Notes: a model not told the origin generated them from the sequence alone. 64,000 bases of DNA from Nitrospinota bacterium (GCA_027619975.1 JAQCGX010000015.1:1-64000), one strand, 5' to 3'; counted from the first letter of the stretch, positions 27,551 through 38,673 are shown. Program-made: numbers and translations.

Positions 27551-29464
27551 TTAACGCGGGGACTGCTCTTCCTTTTCCACCACTGCCTCACCCTCGACAA
27601 CCGATTCAGCTTTTTCCAGTGATTCAAAAGGCGGGTAATATTTGAAGTAAGCTTCCATCACTTTCTTTGCCACCGGGGCCGCGCTGGCGCCTCCGTGGCC
27701 ACCATGCTCGACCAGAACCGATACCGCGATTTCCGGTTTTTCATAGGGCGCGAATGCCACAAACCAGGCATGGTCGCGAAACTGGTAGGGAATTACATCA
27801 TCCTTATCAATGTCCTCGGTTGCTTTCAACTTCACCACCTGGGCGGTTCCGGTTTTCCCTGATACCAAAATGTCTTTCAGGCGCGAGTGGCGGCCTGTTC
27901 CGTGCGGCTCGTTCACCACCCCCAAAAGCGCCTTTCGCACCAGCTCAAGATATTCCGGCTGAATATCAATTTTACTTTCCACTTTGGGATGAAATTCCTT
28001 GATCACTTTGCCATCCGGATCGATGATTTTTTTCACCAGATACGGCTTCAGCAACACGCCTCCATTGGCGACCGTGGTCATCATTTTCGCCTGCTGCAGA
28101 GGAGTGACTAAATTATAGCCTTGACCAATGGATGCGGAGATCGTCTCGCCCAACAACCAGGCCTCATTTCTGTTGGCAAGTTTCCATTGCGTGCTGGGGA
28201 TGATTCCTTTTTTTTCCCCCAGCAACTTGATTCCCGTATATTCTCCCAACCCGAGAAGTTTGGCGTACTCAGATAATTTATCGATGCCCAGCCGGTTTCC
28301 CACCGTATAGAAATAGACATCGCAGGATTGCACCAGGGCTTTATGAAGGTCTACGTTTCCATGCCCTCCACGTTTCCAGCAGCGGTACCTCCCCCGTCCC
28401 AACTGGAAATGCCCCGGACAATAAACGGTCGTCTCGGGGGTGATAATTTTTTCTTGCAATCCCGCAAGTGCGGTCACGATTTTGTAAGTTGAACCTGGGG
28501 GGTATTGGCCGGTGATGGTTCTGTGTTGCAAGGGACGCAGTTCATCGTCCATCAGATGATTCCAGTCACTTTGGGAAATTCCTGCGGCGAAAAGGTTGGA
28601 GTCAAAAGAGGGTTTACTGGCGATCGCTATGATCTCCCCCGTATGAACTTTCATCACCACGACGGAGCCTGAAACGGGTTCTTCAGGAGTACCCGTCATC
28701 GCTTCTTCCAAAACTTTTTGAACGCGAAGATCCAACGTCAGGATCAGGGTGTTACCGCTTTTTGGCGGAAGCTTTCTTAGAGTTTTCAGTTCCCTGCCGG
28801 AAACATCGACCTCCACTTCCTTGTAACCCTTTTTCCCCCGCAACATGGTTTCATAAATTATCTCCAACCCGTTCTTGCCAATGAAATCTCCCTGTTCATA
28901 ACTCGGATCATTCAGGCTTTCCAGTTTAGTCTTGGATATCTCTCCAAGATAACCCAGGACATGCGTCCCCAGGTCGCCGTGCACATAGCTTCTAAGCGGC
29001 TCCACCTTGATCTCGATGCCGGGGAGTCGCATCTTGCTCTCCTCCACAATCGCAACTTCCTCGCGGCGAATATCCCGCTTGATCAACACTTGTTTGAAAG
29101 ATCGCGTTTCCTTGATCTTTTGAAAAACCTGCTCCTTGTCAAAGTCGATGATTCCCTCCAACCACGTCAGGTTTTCGGATAAATTTTTGGCGTCTTCAGG
29201 GGTCACATAAAGATTAAAGGAAGGGCGAATACTGACGAGGGTCTCTTGATTTCGATCTTTTATAGTTCCCCGATAGGCAGGCAGGGGGGTCAATCGAACG
29301 CGGTTGTTTTCCGACTTTTCCTGGAAATGCTGTCCTTTTAAAATCTGTAAATACCAAACCCTCATCCACAGACATAAAAAAGAAAAAATCACCAGGACGA
29401 CAAAAAATTTTATTTTTCTGCGGACAGTTTCCGAAACATCCGAGCTGTAACGAAATACACTCAT
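27551..29464 (-). CDS. mrdA: Penicillin-binding protein 2 (elongasome transpeptidase)
   Basis: 637 residues. One N-terminal membrane helix (about 18-38) precedes the PBP dimerisation domain and the transpeptidase domain. The active-site motifs are GSTYK (SxxK) near the middle, SCDVYFY for SxN and SGKTGTAQ for KTG. PBP2 crosslinks peptidoglycan during rod elongation in the periplasm. The start codon overlaps the end of mreD by 4 bases. It is the last gene of mreB-mreC-mreD-mrdA; the usual partner rodA does not follow. A C-terminal acidic tail (about 20 residues rich in Glu) lies after the catalytic domain. Confidence 0.96.
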   Translation of the reverse strand: MSVFRYSSDVSETVRRKIKFFVVLVIFSFLCLWMRVWYLQILKGQHFQEKSENNRVRLTPLPAYRGTIKDRNQETLVSIRPSFNLYVTPEDAKNLSENLTWLEGIIDFDKEQVFQKIKETRSFKQVLIKRDIRREEVAIVEESKMRLPGIEIKVEPLRSYVHGDLGTHVLGYLGEISKTKLESLNDPSYEQGDFIGKNGLEIIYETMLRGKKGYKEVEVDVSGRELKTLRKLPPKSGNTLILTLDLRVQKVLEEAMTGTPEEPVSGSVVVMKVHTGEIIAIASKPSFDSNLFAAGISQSDWNHLMDDELRPLQHRTITGQYPPGSTYKIVTALAGLQEKIITPETTVYCPGHFQLGRGRYRCWKRGGHGNVDLHKALVQSCDVYFYTVGNRLGIDKLSEYAKLLGLGEYTGIKLLGEKKGIIPSTQWKLANRNEAWLLGETISASIGQGYNLVTPLQQAKMMTTVANGGVLLKPYLVKKIIDPDGKVIKEFHPKVESKIDIQPEYLELVRKALLGVVNEPHGTGRHSRLKDILVSGKTGTAQVVKLKATEDIDKDDVIPYQFRDHAWFVAFAPYEKPEIAVSVLVEHGGHGGASAAPVAKKVMEAYFKYYPPFESLEKAESVVEGEAVVEKEEQSPR

Positions 29465-29976
29465 GATTGCCGCAAATAAGAGTTAGAAAATTTACGGAGA
29501 ACCCATTTTCTGTTCAGGTCCAGAAAGTAAAATAAAATGGGGCCGACACAACCATTATATAGGGCATAGACGGGTAATGATGAAAACAAAAAACTTCCTG
29601 GAACCTCCCCCTTGAACAAAGTAATTAAAACCAAATAATAAATTATTCCATCCAGTAGAGAAGCGGTGATGATGAATAAAAAGATGGGAAGAAGCCCTTC
29701 GACCATTATTTTGTCTTTCAGGGCTGAAAAGAATACCGCTACCAGACTTTTCGAAAGAGTGTTGACTCCCAGGAGGCCGCCCGAAAGACAATCCTGGATG
29801 AAACCGACGGCAAAACCCATTCCAATGCCCCGGCTTCCACGCAAATTGATTCCGCAAAAAACCACAAAGATCAAAATCAGGTCCGGGGTGACCCCGGCGA
29901 TGGCAAAATTTTCAAGAAATGTGGTTTGAGTGGAAAATAAAACCAATAAAATGATGAACTGAATCAGAAAAACCAT
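29461..29976 (-). CDS. mreD: Rod shape-determining protein MreD
   Basis: 171 residues with about five membrane helices, beginning MVFLIQFIILLVLFSTQTTF and containing the family-typical TPDLILIFVVFCGINLRGSRG segment. MreD bridges MreC and the PBP2/RodA complex in the inner membrane. It sits 13 bases after mreC and overlaps mrdA by 4 bases, so the four genes are one operon. Confidence 0.92.
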   Translation of the reverse strand: MVFLIQFIILLVLFSTQTTFLENFAIAGVTPDLILIFVVFCGINLRGSRGIGMGFAVGFIQDCLSGGLLGVNTLSKSLVAVFFSALKDKIMVEGLLPIFLFIITASLLDGIIYYLVLITLFKGEVPGSFLFSSLPVYALYNGCVGPILFYFLDLNRKWVLRKFSNSYLRQS

Positions 29977-29989
29977 TGGATAAAATAGT

Positions 29990-30805
29990 TTAAGGCATTA
30001 AAACCATAACTTCTTCCAAGCGGGAAAAATCGGCGCTGGGGACGACCTGAATTTCCTGAAATAATCCTTGTTTTTTTTTGATGGCCTGGCTCACGGTGCC
30101 AATTTTCAGCCCTTTGGGAAACGTTCCCCCCAGTCCGGAAGAAAGGACCGCATCGCCCACCTCCACATCAGCATTCATCGGCACATATTTCATATGTGTC
30201 TCGTTTTCTCCGGTTCCCACGATCACCCCTGTAAAGCGGGAGCCTTGAAACAGGGAGTCCACCGCACTGCGGCTGTCGGTGATTAACAAAACTTTTGATG
30301 TGCTTCCCGAAGATTGAATTATGTGGCCGATGACCCCGGCGTTGGTCACCACCGCAAGGTTTCCCTGAACGCCATCATTCGATCCCTTATCGACAAAAAT
30401 CACGTTAGACCATTGCGTGGCGTCCCGGCCAATGACCTTCGCAACCAGTAACTTTTTTTCCTGGGGTTCTTCATGCTGGATTAGTTTTGCGACTCTTTCA
30501 TGTTCCTTGATCCGCTCGACCAATTCATTTTTTTCCCTGGAAAGCTGATCGATTTCGGCCCGCAACAACTCGTTTTCCTGAGACGCATTCACAACAAAAA
30601 AATAATGCTCGAATACATTGGAGATGGAGGAAACGGTTTGGGTAAAAACCGCTTGAAAAGGGGCTGCAACCCAAATGACAAGGGATTCAAAAAAAAGGGG
30701 TTCCTTCTCCCGCTTGATGTTGATGGTCATTAAGGCCAGGGAAAACATGAGAAGCAAGGAAAGAAGCGTGATTAACCGTTTGCCTTTGATTCCCTTTTTG
30801 AACAC
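29990..30805 (-). CDS. mreC: Rod shape-determining protein MreC
   Basis: 271 residues. A membrane helix at about 10-28 is followed by a coiled coil (about 75-110, ENELLRAEIDQLSREKNELV). The periplasmic double beta-barrel has the marks AKVIGRDATQWSNVIFVDKG, VVTNAGVIGHI and DAVLSSGLGGTFPKGLKIG. MreC activates PBP2 and links it to cytoplasmic MreB. It begins 2 bases after the mreB stop codon. Confidence 0.95.
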   Translation of the reverse strand: MFKKGIKGKRLITLLSLLLMFSLALMTINIKREKEPLFFESLVIWVAAPFQAVFTQTVSSISNVFEHYFFVVNASQENELLRAEIDQLSREKNELVERIKEHERVAKLIQHEEPQEKKLLVAKVIGRDATQWSNVIFVDKGSNDGVQGNLAVVTNAGVIGHIIQSSGSTSKVLLITDSRSAVDSLFQGSRFTGVIVGTGENETHMKYVPMNADVEVGDAVLSSGLGGTFPKGLKIGTVSQAIKKKQGLFQEIQVVPSADFSRLEEVMVLMP

Positions 30806-30807
30806 AG

Positions 30808-31848
<1,041 letters not shown>

Positions 31849-32035
31849 TCATCATCACTTCCATAACCTGTTGTTTTTTATAATCTTTTCCTTATATCAG
31901 TATGGCGAAAAAATTGCAAGCCAATAAAAGGCCATCTTGGTCACAATTTTATTAAAATCATGCCTGCTGTCATTCATAATCCTGCCACTTCTGGGTGATA
32001 AAACGGCCTTCATTTTTTTCGGGAATAATAAACGG

Positions 32036-32065
32036 TTGCGATTCATCTCATTGTTTTATTATAGT
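32036..32065 (+). promoter_or_regulatory. Candidate sigma-70-type promoter for the PpiD gene
   Basis: TTGCGA (32036-32041) and TATAGT (32060-32065) are spaced by 18 bases, each close to the -35 and -10 consensus. The start codon follows 45 bases later. It lies in the gap shared with the divergent mreB gene. Confidence 0.4.
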
Positions 32066-32110
32066 AGGTGGTTTGAATAAACGATTGTCATCTTTGAGGG
32101 AGAGTTCTGA

Positions 32111-34042
32111 ATGCTGAATTTTGTCCGGCAACACGCTGAATCCTGGTTGGTAAAGTCCATAATATGGATGATAGTGTTTGCTTTTGTGGGTACCATTTTT
32201 TACTCATGGGGTATGGGAGGTTCTACCGGGTCTCGTGGAGGAGTTGTCGCCACAGTGGAAGGTGTCGATATCGAATACAGTGAATACGATAAAACCTTCA
32301 ACAATATGGTCAATTTTTACCGGGAACAATTCAAAAGCCAGTTTTCGGAGGATTTGATCCAACGACTGGATTTGAAAACCCAGGCACTCGATGCTCTCAT
32401 CCAAAGAAAACTCCTGCTTTTAGAATCGGGAAACCTCAACATCAAGATAAGTGATGAAGAAGTGATCGATCATATTCAAAGTTTCCCCGCCTTCCAAAAG
32501 GATAAAATATTCAATAAATCTTTTTACACCAACTATCTTAAGTTTAATCGATTGTCCCCACTGGATTTTGAAGAGAGCCAGCGGGAAGCATTAATGATTC
32601 AAAAGTTGGAAAGATTGATCACGGGCAATACCCTGGTTTCTAAAAGTGAAGTTCTTGACGCGTTTAACAATGAGGAAGAAACCACAAAACTCGACTACAT
32701 TGCTTTCTCAGAGGACCAGTTTAAAGACCTTCAAGCCGTCACCGATGAAAATTTAAAAAAATTCTTTGAAGAGAATAAATCTCAATTTGAAGTTCCCGAC
32801 CAAATCCAAGTTGAATACATCAAAGTGAGCCCTAAAGACTTCGAAAGTGACATTGAACTCAGCAAGGAAGATATTCAAGACTTTTATGAAACAAACGTCG
32901 CTGACTTCCGCGTGAAAAAGCAATACACGGCCAGCCATATTCTTTTCCAGTTGGAACCATCAAAGATTGATGAAAAAGCCAGTGTTGAGGAAAAGCAAGA
33001 AGCCTCTGAAGATGCGGCTAAAACCGAAGCCGAACAGGCGTTGAAAAAAATTAAGGACGGAGCGGATTTTGCCAAGACAGCCGAACAATTATCCGATGAT
33101 CCTTCTTCGGCCAGCAAGAGCGGCAGTTTGGGCGATTTCGTTGACGGAACCATGGTCCCCGAGTTTGAAGAGGCGTTGAACAAACTGAAGGTCGGTGAAA
33201 TCAGTGAACCTGTAAAGTCCCCCTTTGGTTACCATATCATCCGACTCGATGGCAAACAGGAAGCCAGAGTCAAACCGCTTTCAGAGGTGAAGGACACTGT
33301 GGTCGCAAAGGCCAAGGAAACCAAATCCCGGCAGAAAGCACGCCGCATCGTCAAACAAATTTATAAAGCCGCGGGAAAGGGAAGTGATTTTTCGCAAGCG
33401 GCGGCGGAGCAGAAGATCGTGATTAAAACTTCTGATTTTTTCAGTCGGCGAAATCACAACATCCCGGATGTGGGTGCGGCTCCCGAATTCTTCAATACCG
33501 CCTTTATCCTGGCAGACGGTCAAATCAGCGAGCCGATCAATACGCTTGAGGCATCATTCGTGTTGAAAGTAAAAGAACGAAAACCCGCAGCGATTCCCGA
33601 ACTGGACAGTATTCGCGAAAAGGTGAAAGAAGCGGCCCAAAAGAAAGCCGATAAAGACTTCACTGAGAAGAGGTTTAAAGAGCTGGCGGCCAAGCTCATA
33701 AGCGGGAACGATCTGGATAAAATAGCCCAGGAAGTGAAACTGGAAATCCGGCACACACCGTTTTTCAGCCGGGTGGATTCCATTCCCGGAATCGGTGATT
33801 TTCAAAATATCAAGGATGCGGTTTTCCCTCTGGAAAAGGGTCAAGTCGCATCTGCCTCGGCGTTCAGAAAACATTATCTGCTCAGGGTCCAGGATCGAAA
33901 AATGCCCGACGCACCCACCGAGGATCAAATCGAAACCATCACAGCTCGCCTGAAAAGGCAAAAATCTACCACGGTCTTCAATGACTGGCTCAAGAACCTG
34001 AGGGAAAAATCCAACATCCTGATCGATAAAACCCTGCTGTAG
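32111..34042 (+). CDS. SurA/PpiD-like periplasmic peptidyl-prolyl isomerase
   Basis: 643 residues. One N-terminal membrane helix (about 15-36, SIIWMIVFAFVGTIFYSWGM) anchors a periplasmic chain. A SurA-N-like chaperone region (about 45-260) is followed by a parvulin domain (about 270-380) with YTASHILFQLE, DGADFAKTAEQLSDDPSSA and PFGYHIIRLDG. A second, more diverged rotamase-like region follows. This is the PpiD layout: it helps newly exported proteins fold at the translocon exit. The ribosome site GAGGGAGAG precedes the ATG, and the stop codon lies inside a terminator hairpin. Confidence 0.92.
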   Translation: MLNFVRQHAESWLVKSIIWMIVFAFVGTIFYSWGMGGSTGSRGGVVATVEGVDIEYSEYDKTFNNMVNFYREQFKSQFSEDLIQRLDLKTQALDALIQRKLLLLESGNLNIKISDEEVIDHIQSFPAFQKDKIFNKSFYTNYLKFNRLSPLDFEESQREALMIQKLERLITGNTLVSKSEVLDAFNNEEETTKLDYIAFSEDQFKDLQAVTDENLKKFFEENKSQFEVPDQIQVEYIKVSPKDFESDIELSKEDIQDFYETNVADFRVKKQYTASHILFQLEPSKIDEKASVEEKQEASEDAAKTEAEQALKKIKDGADFAKTAEQLSDDPSSASKSGSLGDFVDGTMVPEFEEALNKLKVGEISEPVKSPFGYHIIRLDGKQEARVKPLSEVKDTVVAKAKETKSRQKARRIVKQIYKAAGKGSDFSQAAAEQKIVIKTSDFFSRRNHNIPDVGAAPEFFNTAFILADGQISEPINTLEASFVLKVKERKPAAIPELDSIREKVKEAAQKKADKDFTEKRFKELAAKLISGNDLDKIAQEVKLEIRHTPFFSRVDSIPGIGDFQNIKDAVFPLEKGQVASASAFRKHYLLRVQDRKMPDAPTEDQIETITARLKRQKSTTVFNDWLKNLREKSNILIDKTLL

Positions 34043-34055
34043 AACCAGGGTTTTT
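34028..34055 (+). terminator. Rho-independent terminator at the end of the PpiD gene
   Basis: AAACCCTG and CAGGGTTT form an 8-bp stem around a 9-base loop that contains the stop codon, followed by T residues. The gene end and the terminator therefore overlap. It may also work for the convergent thiDN gene, whose stop lies at 34068. Confidence 0.7.
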
Positions 34056-34067
34056 GCGTATAAAAAA

Positions 34068-35414
34068 TTACTTGCACGCGCGATGGATTTTTAAAACTTT
34101 GTCGATCAGAGATTCCACATCCTCGCTGATAACACGGATCATTTCTTCCTTTCCCATTCCCCCGATATCGTAAATGATATCGGGGACAAGCCCGCATTGG
34201 CGAATCGCATGATCGGTTCCCCATTCGAGGGAGGACCCTTCTTTTTGCCTCACCTTGCTCGGCTCGTCCGCACGGTTAAAGGTGGCGGTCTTGAACTTGA
34301 GTCGCCTGCATATGTCCATGAGTTCGGGAGTGTATTTGATATTCATTACCGCGCGCTTGGACGGATCGTGGCTCATCGCCGTCAAAACGATATTGGCGAC
34401 ATGCCTGGAACCCGCGTATTGTGGCGGGGAAAGGGTGACGATGTTTTCTCCGTACTTCACGATCCGCCCAGGGAACCCGATCACATCCTGATGGGTCCGG
34501 GCATCCGCAAGCCCCACGCCCAGATTGGACTGGACTTCCGGGATGAGGTGGCCAATTTTCGCATCTTTCAATACATCCACGGCGCGGGAGACGCGCTGGA
34601 AAATATCCCACCGTTCTGCATTTTGATGTAGAGGCGCCAGGGGTTCGACACTGCCCTGCCCTGTCCCAGATCGAACCCCGCCGAGAATTGCTTTTCCAAT
34701 GAACTCTTTCGCATCCGCTACCGCTGACTCCAGGGATTTTCCCAGCGCCAAATTGGCGGTGATCGCCGCAGAAAGCACACAGCCGGTGCCGTGCAGGTCT
34801 TCGCTTATCAGTCGTTCGGCATCCAGCTTTACAGGACTTCCGCCGTCATAAAAAAAGTCTTCTGGATTGCCCTTCAAATGCCCGCCGGTGATCAAAACGC
34901 TTTTGACCCCGGTTTTTAAAATGATACGGGCGGCCTTCAAACGATCGGCGGGCTTGATGATCCGCATGTCGGCAAGGATTTCAGCTTCCTTTATATTTGG
35001 AGTGACCATCTGCGCCAACGGCAGCAGGGTTTCTTTCAACGCCTGGACTCCCCGTTTGGACAAAAGCGTCTTGCCGCTGGAAGACCGAATGACCGGATCA
35101 ACCACCAGTTTTTTGATTTTACCCCGCTTGAGCTGACGGGCGACGCATTCGACGATGGCTTCGTTTGCCAACATCCCCGTTTTCACAGCAAGGGGGTTTT
35201 TATCTTCCAGCAAAGCGCACAACTGTTGCTCCACCGTATCGACGGGAATATCAAAAGCGCCTTTGACGCCCAATGTATTTTGAACGGTGATGGCAGTAAT
35301 AACCGATTGCCCGAAAACTCCGAATGCAGAAAAGGTTTTCAAATCGGCCTGAATTCCGGCCCCGCCACTTGGGTCGGACCCGGCAATAGTCAAAGCAGTA
35401 TTAACTGTTTTCAT
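34068..35414 (-). CDS. ThiD-ThiN fusion: HMP(-P) kinase plus thiamine-phosphate synthase
   Basis: 448 residues. The N-terminal ThiD domain (about 1-260) has ALTIAGSDPSGGAGIQADLK and the catalytic HGTGCVLSAAI. The C-terminal ThiN domain (about 275-445) has VGLADARTHQDVIGFPGRIV and GTDHAIRQCGLVPDIIYDIGGMGKEE in two adjoining stretches. ThiD phosphorylates hydroxymethylpyrimidine (phosphate). ThiN joins the pyrimidine and thiazole moieties and replaces ThiE, chiefly in archaea and some bacteria. The fused form makes a separate thiE unnecessary. No thiamine riboswitch was recognised in the short leader and no other thi gene is nearby. Confidence 0.93.
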   Translation of the reverse strand: MKTVNTALTIAGSDPSGGAGIQADLKTFSAFGVFGQSVITAITVQNTLGVKGAFDIPVDTVEQQLCALLEDKNPLAVKTGMLANEAIVECVARQLKRGKIKKLVVDPVIRSSSGKTLLSKRGVQALKETLLPLAQMVTPNIKEAEILADMRIIKPADRLKAARIILKTGVKSVLITGGHLKGNPEDFFYDGGSPVKLDAERLISEDLHGTGCVLSAAITANLALGKSLESAVADAKEFIGKAILGGVRSGTGQGSVEPLAPLHQNAERWDIFQRVSRAVDVLKDAKIGHLIPEVQSNLGVGLADARTHQDVIGFPGRIVKYGENIVTLSPPQYAGSRHVANIVLTAMSHDPSKRAVMNIKYTPELMDICRRLKFKTATFNRADEPSKVRQKEGSSLEWGTDHAIRQCGLVPDIIYDIGGMGKEEMIRVISEDVESLIDKVLKIHRACK

Positions 35415-35542
35415 AATTTTATTTTCTTTTGATGATGGATTACAGGAAAGAAGAACTCTAACAGACGGGGATTATCGTTAGCAACAATTTATTGGAAAGC
35501 TTCCGACGACGGGTCGTAGCGGGAGGAAGAACCGGTCACTCT

Positions 35543-37363
35543 TCAGCCAACCGTAACCGATTTTGCCAGAGACCGGGGCTTGTCCACATTACGTTTGAGG
35601 CTGGTGGCGGTGAAATAAGAAAACAACTGCCCGATCACCATTTGAATGAGCGGTGCGATCAGCGGAGGAACACTGGGTAGAATCAATTCTTCACTGAAGA
35701 GGTCTTTATTCTTGCCGCGTTCGTCGAAATGGATTCCCAGAACAAAGCCTGATCGGGCCCGTATTTCATCAACACAATGAATAGATGCTTCATAGAGAGC
35801 TTTATCTTCCCTGGGGGGTATGAAGACAATCGACAGGATGTCCTTATCAATCATCGCCAACGTGCCGTGTTTGAGAAATCCACCCGGCATCCCCTCGGCA
35901 TGAACATAAGCCACTTCTTTCATTTTCAAGGCGGACTCTAAAGCGATCGGGTAATAAATACCGCGTCCCAGATACAGCCAGTGCCTGGTTTTGCAATAAT
36001 TGTGGGCAATGCGGTGGATGAACCCGGACCGTTCGTTCAATATACTCTGGATGATTCCAGGAAGCTCGCCCAGGGCCGCCATGGACTTTGCGTATGCCTT
36101 TTGGGTCAGGACTTTTTTCTTCACCCCCACCCGTAAGGCAATCATGGTCAAAATCAGCATCTGGGACAACGCCGCCTTGGTACTGATCACGCAAATTTCA
36201 GGACCGGACCCTTGCAGAATTACCTTGTCGACAAAACAGGAAATGGAAGACCCCATCGCGTTGACAATGGCCGCCGTCCTGGCTCCCTTCGACTTGGCAT
36301 ACTTGAGAGCGCTCAGCGTATCGTAAGTTTCTCCCGATTGGGAGAGGGCAATCACTAAACTATTCTTATCCACATTCGCAAGCGACGTGAATTCATCCGA
36401 GCTGATGGGCGGGCAAAACTCTCCCGCTAATGAGGAAAATATATAGTTGCCATAGGAGGCGACGTAAAAGGTGGTTCCGACACCCACGAGCAGCGTTTGA
36501 TCACTCTTAAAAATCATCTCCGCGACTTCATCCAATGCATCGGAATCCTGCTCCAAAGCATTGGTCACCACCTGCGGTTGCTCATAGATTTCCTTGAGCA
36601 TATAATGGGGATACCCACCTTTTTTAGAGGTTTCGCTGTCCCAGTCGATCTTGGTGATGCTTTTCTGGATCTCCTGTCCTGTTACGGAATCCTTTACAAC
36701 GTAACTGTCCCTGGTGAGGATCGCATATTCGCCGTCATCGATGATGACTGCATTTTTTGTATAGTCGATGAAGGCGTTGAAATCGGAGCCGACATACTTG
36801 GCTTCGTCCCCGATTCCCAGCATGAGGGGCGATTCCCGTTTGGCGCAAAATATCTGCCCCGGAGCTTTTGGAGTTATGAACGCCAGCGCAAAGGTGCCTT
36901 CCAGAACATTGAGGACTTTTAAAAGGGCTTTCTCAATATTCTTCGTCTGCTTGTAATATTTTTCCAATAAGTGGGGGATCACCTCCGTATCGGTCTCGGA
37001 GTCAAATTTGTGGCCCTCACGGATCAGATTGTCTTTAAGGGGTCGAAAATTGGAGATGATGCCATTGTGCACCACCGCGAAATTGCCGTCGCAAGAGGTG
37101 AATGGATGCGTGTTGTTTTTGGTGACCGTTCCATGCGTGGCCCAGCGGGTATGGGCAATTCCGATTTTGCTGGATACGGATAAAACATTTTCTTTACGAA
37201 AAACTTCCTCCACGCCACCAATATTTTTCTTGATGACCAGGGAAGTTTTGTTCATCAAGGCCACACCACAGGAGTCGTAACCACGGTACTCCAGATTGCG
37301 GATGCCCTGGTACAATTCCTCTGAAATGTTATTTAAACCAACAACTCCGCTTATTCCGCACAT
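35543..37363 (-). CDS. glmS: Glutamine-fructose-6-phosphate aminotransferase (isomerizing)
   Basis: 606 residues from the ATG at 37363, so that Cys2 of MCGISGVVG becomes the N-terminal nucleophile; the frame also has a GTG 3 codons earlier. The glutaminase domain (1-235) has HTRWATHG and the catalytic region GNFAVVHNGIISN. Two SIS sugar-isomerase domains follow (about 285-425 and 455-595), with SQSGETYDT in the first. It makes glucosamine-6-phosphate, the entry to UDP-GlcNAc. No glmS ribozyme structure was seen. It sits behind two nucleotidyltransferase genes, which fits one pathway operon. Confidence 0.96.
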   Translation of the reverse strand: MCGISGVVGLNNISEELYQGIRNLEYRGYDSCGVALMNKTSLVIKKNIGGVEEVFRKENVLSVSSKIGIAHTRWATHGTVTKNNTHPFTSCDGNFAVVHNGIISNFRPLKDNLIREGHKFDSETDTEVIPHLLEKYYKQTKNIEKALLKVLNVLEGTFALAFITPKAPGQIFCAKRESPLMLGIGDEAKYVGSDFNAFIDYTKNAVIIDDGEYAILTRDSYVVKDSVTGQEIQKSITKIDWDSETSKKGGYPHYMLKEIYEQPQVVTNALEQDSDALDEVAEMIFKSDQTLLVGVGTTFYVASYGNYIFSSLAGEFCPPISSDEFTSLANVDKNSLVIALSQSGETYDTLSALKYAKSKGARTAAIVNAMGSSISCFVDKVILQGSGPEICVISTKAALSQMLILTMIALRVGVKKKVLTQKAYAKSMAALGELPGIIQSILNERSGFIHRIAHNYCKTRHWLYLGRGIYYPIALESALKMKEVAYVHAEGMPGGFLKHGTLAMIDKDILSIVFIPPREDKALYEASIHCVDEIRARSGFVLGIHFDERGKNKDLFSEELILPSVPPLIAPLIQMVIGQLFSYFTATSLKRNVDKPRSLAKSVTVG

Positions 37364-37467
37364 TTCCGGCACCCAATAATATTTTTAAGATAATTTCAAT
37401 AGTCACTATTTTCTACGACCACCAATGCCCTGTTTTCCGGGATTGGCTCTCAGCTCAAAAGACGACC

Positions 37468-38673
37468 TTATTCACTTTTAATTGAATAGCAGGCGGGCAG
37501 TGTTTTACCATGCGGAATCACCGTTCCCGGTTGAATGGTATTGCCAGCGCCGATCACCACATTGTCGCCAATGAAAGCTCCGAGCTTGGTTCTCCCCGTG
37601 TCGATTTTTTTATTATCGCTTTTAACAGAAATAGATTCCCAATCGATGGCGCGGTTCACGGTCATGACACCCGCCCCCACATCCACATTTTCTCCCAGCA
37701 CACTATCACCGATAAAAGACAACCGCCCGATGTGGGTGCTATCCAGAACCACGCAGTTTTTCAGTTCCACGCCATAACCGACGGAACAGTTCTGCCCTAA
37801 AGAGGTGTAACTTCTTATGAGGGAATTGTTGCCGATATAGCTTCCCTTGCCAATGGTACACGGTCCTTCCAAAATAGCTCCGGCCTTGATCACCACATCG
37901 TCCTCAATCATCACAGTGCCCTGGATGGTCACATTGGACTCCAAAACCGCCGATTTGGCGATGGAAGAATTCTCCCAGGAATCCATCAATATCTTATTGG
38001 CCGTCAAAATCTCCCAGGGATAAACGATATCCAGCCATTCGTCTTCCCACATCGAAGCCATCAAGCCCTCTCCTTCCACTAATTTCTTGAGGGCTTTTTC
38101 CATAGAGCCTTTGGTGGACTCAAGGGTCTTGAATATGGATTCCGGAAGGATGTAGGCGCCGGAAAGAACGTAATTGCCAAGATCGTTTCCCTTGGGTTTT
38201 TCGATGATCTTGGTGATTTTCATGTGCGCGTTCAAAAACACGTTGCCGAACATCTCGTTCGAGGTTGGCAGGCAGATGGAAGCCACCGGGCACTTGAAGG
38301 AATGAAACGATTGCTGAATTTTACTGAAAATATTCGCCGCAGTGACGGTATCTCCGTAAATCAGAAGAAAATACTCCCCGGGGGAGATTTTGTTTTTCAC
38401 CTTCAAGATGGCGTTACCGATTCCATGGCTCTTGCCCTGCTCGACATAATGCAGATTCAACCCATTGTTGCGGTGTTCGCCAATGCGCTCGATCACTTTT
38501 TCTTTCTGGTGCTCGACCACCACAAAAATATCGCTGACACCGGATTTCTGTAAAAGATCAATCGAATTATCGAACAACGTCCTGCCGGCAAGCCGTAGCA
38601 TCGGGATGGGACGGGTAGATGCAAAGGGAACCAGTTTGGAAGCTTTGCCTCCGGCGAGAATAACCGCTTTCAT
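37468..38673 (-). CDS. Sugar-1-phosphate nucleotidyltransferase with left-handed beta-helix domain (GlmU-like)
   Basis: 401 residues. The N-terminal nucleotidyltransferase domain (1-235) starts MKAVILAGGKASKLVPFAST. The C-terminal left-handed beta-helix (about 245-395) shows hexapeptide repeats such as VTIQGTVMIEDDVVIKAGAI and IGDNVVIGAGNTI. The usual signature GxGTRL...PKPM is altered to GKASKL...PIPM, so the catalytic Arg and Lys positions differ. It may act mainly as the acetyltransferase half of a GlmU-like pair, since the next gene upstream is a GlmU N-domain alone. That division of labour is inference. It lies in the glmS operon. Confidence 0.8.
   Translation of the reverse strand: MKAVILAGGKASKLVPFASTRPIPMLRLAGRTLFDNSIDLLQKSGVSDIFVVVEHQKEKVIERIGEHRNNGLNLHYVEQGKSHGIGNAILKVKNKISPGEYFLLIYGDTVTAANIFSKIQQSFHSFKCPVASICLPTSNEMFGNVFLNAHMKITKIIEKPKGNDLGNYVLSGAYILPESIFKTLESTKGSMEKALKKLVEGEGLMASMWEDEWLDIVYPWEILTANKILMDSWENSSIAKSAVLESNVTIQGTVMIEDDVVIKAGAILEGPCTIGKGSYIGNNSLIRSYTSLGQNCSVGYGVELKNCVVLDSTHIGRLSFIGDSVLGENVDVGAGVMTVNRAIDWESISVKSDNKKIDTGRTKLGAFIGDNVVIGAGNTIQPGTVIPHGKTLPACYSIKSE

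Noticed and set aside
35415-35542. Thiamine riboswitch upstream of thiDN
   Set aside because: The short leader lacks any recognisable TPP aptamer core.
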